Origin: Haloarculaceae archaeon
GTDB taxonomy: Archaea; Halobacteriota; Halobacteria; Halobacteriales; Haloarculaceae
Reading direction: 5' to 3'
NCBI GenBank assembly: GCA_018609945.1
Contig: JAHENO010000038.1
Location: 1-11,529 of the forward strand
DNA length: 11,529 nt
Under the pieces are notes generated by a model. That model worked only from the letters and a program-made list of their open reading frames with translations, had not been told where the DNA came from and ran no database searches. Positions 6,287 through 11,199 of the stretch are shown piece after piece. The position numbers and the translations under genes were made by a program. Numbering within the stretch: position 1 is the first letter of the stretch; each line of letters opens with the position of its first letter.

Positions 6287-7792
6287 CTATCTGTAGCCGA
6301 GTGCGTCGAGGCGGGTCGCGATGGCGTCTTCGAGCTGTTCGTCCGTGGCGGCCTCGCCGCCGAGGGTGGCCACGTGGTCTTCGACGGCGCTCGCGAGACG
6401 GTCGATCACGTCCGGCGGTGCGTCCTCTGTCCCAGCGAGGTCTCTCTGGTGGTCGGCGTCGCTGGCCCGGTGGTACAGTTCCGTCTCGCCGGTGGCGGTG
6501 TTCTCGATGTACGTCCAGTCACTCGTGCGGGCGCTCGCGTACAGGTCGCCGTCGTCCAGCCGCCGCGGAATGGGCTGCTGGGTGACGCTCTCACCCCGGA
6601 CTGTCACGGAGACGACCGGCTCTTCTGTGGGGTTCGTCCCGCCGGTCACCGTCGGCAGCAGGCTCTCCCCGGCCCACTCATCGGGTGGATCGACACCGAA
6701 GATATCACAGATGGTCGGCGGAATCGTGTCGAGTCCGACGGCCGTCTCGACGTGGCGGCCTTCGATACCCGGCACGGAGACGATGAGCGGGACGTGGATC
6801 AGGCTGTCGTAGAGTTTCGGGTAGTGTGCGAGGTTGCCGTGTTCCATGAACTCCTCGCCGTGGTCGCCGGCGACGACGAACGCGGTGTCGTCGGCGACGC
6901 CAGCCTCCTCCAGTGTCTCTCGGATGCGACCGACGCTGGCGTCGACCTGTCTGATCGCCCCGCTGTACAGCGCCTGCAGGTCACCCAGGGTCCGCTCGCC
7001 GACGCTCAGCCCCAGCCCAGTGCGGATGTGTGCGCGGACGAGCCGGTGGGTCTGGAACTGGCCGTCCGACACCTCCCGCAAGTGCTGTGGCGCCGGTACG
7101 TACGGCGTGTGGGCGTCCATGTAGTGGACCCAGAGGAAGAAGCCGCCGTCCCCGTCCCCGTCCCCGGCCCCGCTCTCCGGCCTGTCAGCCCCGTTCTCCG
7201 CGCTGTCGTCCTCGTACTCGCCGGTCCCGCCCGCCGTCGCGCGTTCGATGAAATCGATAGCTTCGCCCTCCACGTCGAGCAGCCGCGAGGTGTCGGTAAA
7301 GGGCCGCGACCCCTTGCCGTGACGGACGCGGGAGGCGAGCCGCCGGAACGGCGAGGTTGCGACCTGGAGCCACGCGTTGACCGTCGGGTGTGCGGCCAGA
7401 TACCGCTCGTAGCGGCTGGGGTTTTCCCCCCCGATGAACGACTCGAACGCGTCGAACCCCCGGTCGTACCCCCAGTAGGTGGTGAGAAAGCCGTTGCTCG
7501 CGTTGAAGCCCCCCGTTCGGACGCCGGCATCCCGAAGCGCTTCCGCCAGGACCGGGCTGTCGGGCAGCCCGATGTCTCTGGAGTCCGTAAATACGGACCG
7601 CGAGCCGAGAATGCTCGGAAACGAGAAGGGCGTCCAGTTGCCGTGTGCGAAGGCGTTCTCGAAGACCGTGCCCGACTCGGCAAGCTGGCCGATTTCCGGT
7701 GTCCGGCGGTCGTCGGCGACGTGACTGATCGCGTCGGCCCGCAACGAATCGACTGTCACCAGCACGACGTTCGACGCCACAGTATCTGTCAT
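6287..7792 (-). CDS. Sulfatase/alkaline-phosphatase-superfamily hydrolase or transferase
   Basis: A 501-residue member of the sulfatase-like branch of the alkaline phosphatase superfamily, whose enzymes hydrolyse sulfate or phosphate esters or transfer phospho-alcohols. Visible metal and active-site motifs are VTVDSLRAD with Asp15, GNWTPFSFPS at 51-60 with Thr54 (or Ser57) at the nucleophile position, HYMDAHTPY at 223-231, and GDHGEE at 309-314 with Asp310/His311. There is no C-x-P-S-R sulfatase motif, so formylglycine maturation is unlikely and a phosphoglycerol-transferase-like or phosphodiesterase activity is possible. Residues 188-217 are an acidic low-complexity insert. No signal peptide or transmembrane helix is seen, so a cytosolic location is likely. 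It starts a tight minus-strand unit with GtrA; GAGGGG about 10 nt upstream (7803-7808) may be the ribosome site. Confidence 0.88.
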   Translation of the reverse strand: MTDTVASNVVLVTVDSLRADAISHVADDRRTPEIGQLAESGTVFENAFAHGNWTPFSFPSILGSRSVFTDSRDIGLPDSPVLAEALRDAGVRTGGFNASNGFLTTYWGYDRGFDAFESFIGGENPSRYERYLAAHPTVNAWLQVATSPFRRLASRVRHGKGSRPFTDTSRLLDVEGEAIDFIERATAGGTGEYEDDSAENGADRPESGAGDGDGDGGFFLWVHYMDAHTPYVPAPQHLREVSDGQFQTHRLVRAHIRTGLGLSVGERTLGDLQALYSGAIRQVDASVGRIRETLEEAGVADDTAFVVAGDHGEEFMEHGNLAHYPKLYDSLIHVPLIVSVPGIEGRHVETAVGLDTIPPTICDIFGVDPPDEWAGESLLPTVTGGTNPTEEPVVSVTVRGESVTQQPIPRRLDDGDLYASARTSDWTYIENTATGETELYHRASDADHQRDLAGTEDAPPDVIDRLASAVEDHVATLGGEAATDEQLEDAIATRLDALGYR

Positions 7793-7929
7793 ATGGTAGT
7801 TTCCCCTCGGCCACTCTGCCGTGCCACTAAATCGAACCGTGTGTGTATTAATCTGTATATATGCTCCTGCCAGCCGGACCGGCGGTGCGTTTCACAGCGC
7901 TTACTTCGCCCGGGTGACACTGCGAGACT
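7793..7929. promoter_or_regulatory. Divergent promoter region, sulfatase-like gene and ahcY remnant
   Basis: The 137 bp between the divergent starts hold several A+T islands in GC-rich DNA. TTACTTC at 7901-7907 lies about 26 nt before the plus-strand ATG at 7930, fitting a leaderless promoter for the truncated ahcY. For the minus strand, TTTAGT (7826-7831) lies about 36 nt before the ATG at 7792 and allows a short leader with the GAGGGG element. A symmetric TATATAT at 7856-7862 could serve either direction. Confidence 0.5.
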
Positions 7930-8529
7930 ATGGCTCCAGCCCCAGACGACGCCGACGACCCGCTCGCGTGGGCCCGCGACTACATGCCCGTCCTCGAATC
8001 CTTCCGCGAGGAACACGGCGACACGCGACCCTTCGAGGGGTACACCGTCGCCTTCGCCTCCCACCTGGAGACGAACTCGGGCGTGGCCATCGAAACCCTC
8101 CACGAGGCCGGTGCGGAGGTCATCTTCGCACCCAGCGAACCCCGGAGTACGCACGGCGACGTCGTCGAGGCGCTCGACGCCCGCGATGGCATCACCGCCT
8201 TCGCCTGGGAGGGGATGACCGACGAGGAGTTCGACGCCGCACAGCACGACCTCCTCGAGGAGGAACCGGATTTCATCCTCGACGACGGCTGCGAACTCAT
8301 CGCGAAAGTCCATGCCGAGCACCCCGACGTGGCCGCCGACGTCATCGGCGGCGGCGAGCAGACCACCGCCGGCATCACCCGCCTCGAAGCGATGGAAGCC
8401 GAGGGCGTGCTCGCGTTTCCGGTCTACGGCGTCAACGACACGCCGATGAAACACTTCTTATTCGCGGAGGAACGTGCCGATAAAACCGAATTCCGTCGAA
8501 CGTCCGATTCCCCGCCGCTGGCGGTTTAA
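7930..8529 (+). pseudogene. ahcY: Truncated S-adenosylhomocysteinase (N-terminal half only)
   Basis: Adenosylhomocysteinase hydrolyses S-adenosylhomocysteine to adenosine and homocysteine, using a bound NAD. Residues 1-176 match the family and the second copy without gaps: SHLE with His45, ILDDG with Asp118/119, GGEQTTAG with Glu143, and PMKH with the catalytic Lys174. After Phe176 (bases 8455-8457) similarity stops, and 23 unrelated residues (177-199) lead to TAA at 8527. The expected FDN motif, the whole NAD-binding Rossmann domain and the C-terminal region are missing, so it cannot be a working enzyme alone. Base composition is GC-rich like the left part of the window, so this looks like the resident gene, broken at about 8458. 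The missing 3' half is not found in this window. A stable N-terminal fragment with another role is possible but less likely. Confidence 0.85.
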
Positions 8530-8546
8530 GTACCCTTTTTATATCC
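8458..8546 (+). other. Junction segment with hairpin and promoter-like element
   Basis: This stretch begins where ahcY similarity ends. It contains a perfect stem, CCGCC 8512-8516 with GGCGG 8520-8524, followed by TTTAAGTACCC at 8525-8535 and TTTTTATAT at 8536-8544. TTTAAGTA resembles strong haloarchaeal promoters, such as those of stable RNA operons, from memory. Alternatively, stem plus T5 could act as a terminator. No insertion-sequence end or target duplication was recognised. Confidence 0.3.
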
Positions 8547-8601
8547 AGAAGTGGTTCTGTGGGATAGTAGACGGACACCCAGCGCACTGACGACCGAACG
8601 C

Positions 8602-8628
8602 AGATACCCGCGCCTTAACATGGTATCT
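8602..8628. promoter_or_regulatory. Inverted repeat upstream of intact ahcY, possible operator
   Basis: AGATACC at 8602-8608 and GGTATCT at 8622-8628 are perfect inverted copies separated by 13 bp. They lie about 23 bp upstream of the putative TATA element of the second ahcY. This could be a dimeric regulator site or a 7-bp RNA stem if transcription starts further upstream. Confidence 0.35.
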
Positions 8629-8650
8629 ACCCATCACTGCCAGGTCGCAC

Positions 8651-8656
8651 TTATTT
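8651..8656 (+). promoter_or_regulatory. TATA-like box for the intact ahcY
   Basis: TTATTT is the best A+T element before the gene. A start site about 26 nt downstream (near 8680) gives a leader of about 7 nt to the ATG at 8687, which favours that start over the ATG at 8711. Confidence 0.4.
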
Positions 8657-8686
8657 CCTTGTCAGACGAATACCGAGCGATTAACG

Positions 8687-9940
8687 ATGGCGGAACGTGG
8701 CTGTAATAATATGACCGATGACCCAATCGTATGGGCACGCGACTACATGCCAATTCATCAGTCGCTTAGTGCCGAATACGGAGAGTCAAAGCCGTTCGAA
8801 AACTGTACCGTCGCGGTTGCTTCCCATTTGGAGTATAATACCGGAGTGCTGATTGAGACGCTCCACACAGCGGGTGCGGAAGTGTTCTTTACTCCGAGCG
8901 AGCCCGAGAGTACAAAAGGTGAAGTGGTCGAATACCTCGACGCACAAAATGGCATTACTGCCTATGCAGAAGAAGGGATGAGCAACGAGGCATTTTCCGA
9001 GGCTCAACATTCTCTCTTGGATGAAAGACCAGAAATAATACTTGACGATGGGTCTGAACTGATAGGAAAGGCTCATGAGTGCCACCCCGACGTAGCCTCA
9101 GAAATTCGGGGTGGGGTCGAACAGACGACAGCCGGTATTACGAGGCTTGAAGCGATGGAGGAGGAGGGCGTCCTCCAGTTCCCAGTCTATGGAGCAAACA
9201 ATTCTCCGATGAAACATCGTTTTGATAATGTCCACGGTACTGGGGAATCCGCATTGACTAATATCGCTATCACAACAAATGCATTAATCGCTGGCAAGCG
9301 CGTTGTTATCGCTGGCTACGGATACGTTGGTCGGGGTATTGCTCAAAAGGCACGGTCGCTGGGTGCGAGAACAATTGTAACCGAGGTTGACCCACGCAAG
9401 GCCCTCGAAGCACACATGGATGGACATGACGTAATGTCCATGGACGAAGCTGCCAAAAGAGGGGAGGTATTCATCACCGCAACCGGTACAAGTAGTGTAA
9501 TCCGCGAAGAACATATCGCCGAAATGGAGGACGGCGCAGTATTGGCGAATGCAGGACACTTCGATGTCGAGATTGAGTTATCTGCTCTGAACGTCCTCGC
9601 GGAGGACACAAGTAAACCCGCAAAGGGAGTTACACGGTACCACATGCCCGACGACCGCCGGTTGAACCTGCTTGCGGAGGGCCGGCTTGTCAATCTGACC
9701 GGTCCGTTTAGCAAGGGCCACCCAGGGGAAGTCATGGACACCACATTTGCGGTCATGTTTGAGGCCGCAGTTGACCTTCTAACGACAGACCTCACCGCTG
9801 GACTCTATCAAGTTCCCGACCGGCTTGACCGAGCAGTTGCGGACCGAAAGTTGGAGACGCTAGGAAAGACAATAGATGAACCGACTGACGAACAACGTAC
9901 TTACGATAGCGATTGGCGAGAGACTGATACCGGTTTCTAG
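8687..9940 (+). CDS. ahcY: S-adenosylhomocysteinase, complete, lower-GC copy
   Basis: A 417-residue full-length enzyme that removes the methylation by-product SAH in the cytosol. Substrate-domain residues are His47 (SHLEYN), Asp120/121 (ILDDGSE), Glu145 (EQTTAG), Lys176 (PMKHRFDN) and Asp180/Asn181. The NAD-binding motif is GYGYVG at 210-215, and ANAGHFD at 287-293 is the conserved C-terminal NAD/His motif; HGTGES has Thr where animal enzymes carry Cys, as in other archaea. By hand count about 113 of 167 positions match the truncated copy. Codon use is strikingly AT-richer than the neighbours to the left, suggesting transfer. Start 8687 gives nearly the same N-terminal length as the truncated copy; ATG 8711 is an alternative. 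It probably supplies the only working enzyme in this window. Confidence 0.95.
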   Translation: MAERGCNNMTDDPIVWARDYMPIHQSLSAEYGESKPFENCTVAVASHLEYNTGVLIETLHTAGAEVFFTPSEPESTKGEVVEYLDAQNGITAYAEEGMSNEAFSEAQHSLLDERPEIILDDGSELIGKAHECHPDVASEIRGGVEQTTAGITRLEAMEEEGVLQFPVYGANNSPMKHRFDNVHGTGESALTNIAITTNALIAGKRVVIAGYGYVGRGIAQKARSLGARTIVTEVDPRKALEAHMDGHDVMSMDEAAKRGEVFITATGTSSVIREEHIAEMEDGAVLANAGHFDVEIELSALNVLAEDTSKPAKGVTRYHMPDDRRLNLLAEGRLVNLTGPFSKGHPGEVMDTTFAVMFEAAVDLLTTDLTAGLYQVPDRLDRAVADRKLETLGKTIDEPTDEQRTYDSDWRETDTGF

Positions 9941-9968
9941 AGAGACGAAGAAGTTCTGGGAGCGAGAG

Positions 9969-9992
9969 TCAGCAATCATCGGTGAGTGCTGA
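9969..9992 (+). terminator. Inverted repeat after intact ahcY
   Basis: TCAGCA at 9969-9974 pairs with TGCTGA at 9987-9992 across a 12-nt loop, 29 nt after the ahcY stop. No T-run follows, so termination is uncertain; it may just protect the 3' end. Confidence 0.25.
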
Positions 9993-10031
9993 ATGTGCGC
10001 GGTGTATTCCTGCGCTTACCCACAAATGCTA

Positions 10032-10260
10032 TTACCGTCGCTCGGATAGGTCCCGTTTCTCGGGAGTAGCGGCAGTGCCCAGCCCGACGAGCGGTGCCTC
10101 GTCGGCGTTCCCAGCCGTCCGATCTGGCGGCGTGTGTAACCGAGCATCGTGGCCGTTCCGGTCGACGACAGCCGTCGCGCGCTGGGTTGTCGGTACCCTG
10201 TCAACGACGGTGCCGTCGGTGCGTCATCGTAACTGGTTGTGTGGGTGCTGTGGCGGCCAT
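10032..10260 (-). pseudogene. Frameshifted small gene remnant, unknown family
   Basis: On the minus strand an ATG at 10260 opens 19 codons (MAATAPTQPVTMTH...) that stop at 10201. A different frame is open from 10223 to a TAA at 10032-10034 and encodes about 63 acidic-to-neutral residues including VVDRVPTTQRATAVVDRNG and DEAPLVGLG. Roughly three quarters of its codons end in G or C. This frame has no start codon and a stop just upstream at 10224-10226, so the likeliest reading is one small gene of about 75 residues broken by a frameshift between 10223 and 10204. I recognise no family. Its ATG lies 4 nt after the stop of the upstream fragment, as in an operon. Confidence 0.4.
10084..10105. repeat. 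Perfect 8-bp inverted repeat
   Basis: CCGACGAG at 10084-10091 and CTCGTCGG at 10098-10105 form a perfect stem with a 6-nt loop. Related CGACG/CGTCG dyads occur nearby at 10163-10177 and 10205-10218, the latter a near-continuous palindrome with a 2-nt centre. All lie within the decayed minus-strand frame. Confidence 0.4.
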
Positions 10261-10264
10261 CAGT

Positions 10265-10384
10265 TCATCTGGTTAAGTTCGCATTCTCGTCGGCGGCCAG
10301 TTTTAACACGTCCAGCCAGTCGTCGTCGGCTGCACTCCCCTTCTTAGTAATATATCCTCTGAGTTTCCGGTTGAAACCTGTCGA
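10265..10384 (-). pseudogene. C-terminal gene fragment, start lost at the 12-bp repeats
   Basis: On the minus strand 39 codons are open from 10384 to a TGA at 10265-10267, encoding a peptide with RGYITKKGSAADDDWLDV then LKLAADENANLTR. It is acidic and halophile-like. There is no ATG, GTG or TTG in the frame, and the upstream stop TAA falls in the first copy of the 12-bp tandem repeat, so the 5' part has been lost or replaced there. TKKG followed by W-hydrophobic residues is loosely like the second helix of the plus-strand ribbon-helix-helix proteins, but the match is too short to assign. It probably belonged to an operon with the frameshifted gene 4 nt downstream. Confidence 0.35.
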
Positions 10385-10454
10385 TTACCATGTGGATTAC
10401 CGTGTGGATTACCATAGGGATTATCATAGGGATTACCACATGGATTACCGTGCG
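10383..10454. repeat. Six tandem 12-bp repeats (iteron-like)
   Basis: Six exact-length units of consensus GATTACCRTRKG start at 10383, 10395, 10407, 10419, 10431 and 10443. GATTACC is invariant except for one GATTATC (unit 4); the last five bases vary. The array ends about 12 bp before the TATA-like element of the small gene pair and 40 bp before its ATG, the position expected for an operator or activator array. Similar tandem arrays also mark plasmid replication or partition sites. Confidence 0.9.
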
Positions 10455-10465
10455 GATGCAGGGAG

Positions 10466-10472
10466 TTTAATG
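10466..10472 (+). promoter_or_regulatory. TATA-like box for the small gene pair
   Basis: TTTAATG is centred about 26 nt before the ATG at 10495, which fits a leaderless transcript. The 12-bp repeat array lies immediately upstream, so any protein bound to it would sit next to TFB and TBP. Confidence 0.5.
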
Positions 10473-10494
10473 TCTAGTAACCCAAACTACCAGT

Positions 10495-10692
10495 ATGAGC
10501 GACAAACCTCCATCGCAGGAACGGTACGAGCGCGAGAATCAAACGGTGTCGTTTCGTATCTCACGAGACAAAAAAGAGCAACTTGACGAATTGGTCGATG
10601 ACTTGGAGATAATCAAAAAGGAGTGGCTCGAGGACATTATCGGTGAGGAAGCCAGGGACTATGAACGAGTCTGGGAGGAGGCTTATTCATGA
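10495..10692 (+). CDS. Small ribbon-helix-helix-like protein
   Basis: A 65-residue, highly charged protein. After a polar N-terminus, QTVSFRIS (residues 16-23) fits the beta strand of a ribbon-helix-helix domain. RDKKEQLDELVDDLEI (24-39) fits helix A, and KKEWLEDIIGEEARDY (41-56) fits helix B. This domain dimerises and inserts the paired strands into the DNA major groove; here Ser19, Arg21 and Ser23 would point to DNA. The fold call is from pattern only. The gene overlaps the next one by 4 nt (ATGA), and the two products are alike over their first 55 residues or so, indicating a tandem duplication. It lies just downstream of six 12-bp repeats, so autoregulation is a reasonable inference. An antitoxin-like or plasmid copy-control role is possible, but no toxin is seen. 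Confidence 0.8.
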   Translation: MSDKPPSQERYERENQTVSFRISRDKKEQLDELVDDLEIIKKEWLEDIIGEEARDYERVWEEAYS

Positions 10693-11135
10693 CCGATTCG
10701 AAACCACCCTCGAGACGGAGATACGAAGAGGAGAACCCGACCGTCTCCTTTCGAATCTCGAAAAATTCGAAAGAAGAGCTGGACCAGCTTGTCCAAGACC
10801 TTGACCTAACGAAGAAAGGCTGGTTCGAGGGGGTCATTGCGGAGGAAAGTGGCCGGTTCAGCGCTGTGTTTGAGCAAGGATTTACGAAGGGTGAGAAGAA
10901 GGGGTACGACGATGGATATGACGACGGATACGAAGAGGGTCGCCAAGATGCCTATCAAGAATATGTCTCCGTGGTACCCTGCGCTGATTGTGGCGAGCCA
11001 GTCCCTGTCAACACTGAAGAGCGTAGATCAAGACTTTACGAGACCATCGAACAACTACATATAGATTGGAGTGCTCGCCCCCCTCCCGGCACTCTTGCAC
11101 CTGATATACGACACGACGCGTGCGACTCTAACTAA
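10689..11135 (+). CDS. RHH-like protein with Gly-x3 repeats and C-x2-C/H-x2-C site
   Basis: A 148-residue protein in three parts. Residues 17-56 repeat the ribbon-helix-helix-like domain of the upstream gene, with PTVSFRIS, then KEELDQLVQDLDL, then TKKGWFEGVIAEE. Residues 64-89 carry Gly every fourth position (64, 68, 72, 76, 80, 84), mostly GYDD or GYEE units, reminiscent of the GX3 repeats in Yae1-like or FliH-like proteins and likely a helical protein-interaction segment. Residues 98-145 contain Cys98-x2-Cys101 followed by GEPVPV, and His142-x2-Cys145 near the end, a plausible zinc site. The ATG overlaps the previous stop by 4 nt, so translation is probably coupled. I know of no named family with this order. 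Function unknown; a DNA-bound adaptor is one possibility. Confidence 0.8.
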   Translation: MTDSKPPSRRRYEEENPTVSFRISKNSKEELDQLVQDLDLTKKGWFEGVIAEESGRFSAVFEQGFTKGEKKGYDDGYDDGYEEGRQDAYQEYVSVVPCADCGEPVPVNTEERRSRLYETIEQLHIDWSARPPPGTLAPDIRHDACDSN

Positions 11136-11155
11136 GTTAGTTCTCAGCTGCTGAG
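11130..11155. terminator. Double palindrome between convergent genes
   Basis: AACTAAGTTAGTT at 11130-11142 is a perfect 6-bp inverted repeat around one base and includes the stop codon of the preceding gene. CTCAG 11143-11147 pairs with CTGAG 11151-11155 directly after. The two stems sit between convergent genes and could act as a two-way transcript end, though strong T-runs are lacking. Confidence 0.3.
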
Positions 11156-11199
11156 TGGAAAGGTTGATTAGGATGTGCCGGATGGAGGTCGTTTATCGC

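Noticed and set aside
7930..8529. A simple frameshift explaining the ahcY truncation.
   Set aside because: No other frame after 8458 resembles the expected FDN motif or Rossmann domain, so sequence was replaced or removed, not shifted.
8460..8686. Insertion sequence at the ahcY break.
   Set aside because: No transposase frame, no recognisable terminal inverted repeats and no clear target duplication in the 227 bp.
10363..10377. GTTTC...GAAAC inverted repeat ending like haloarchaeal CRISPR repeats.
   Set aside because: Only one copy, no spacers, no cas genes; probably chance.
10239..10586. Plus-strand frame encoding DYHV/DYRV/DYHR repeats through the 12-bp array.
   Set aside because: A 12-bp repeat is open by arithmetic once one unit is open. 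The frame ends inside the real small gene and has no family features outside the repeats.
10741..11135. Yae1-like Gly-x3 repeat as a functional link to ABCE1 in the same window.
   Set aside because: In yeast Yae1 helps load ABCE1 clusters, but here the repeat is short, the rest of the protein is unrelated, and the genes are about 6 kb apart in different composition zones.
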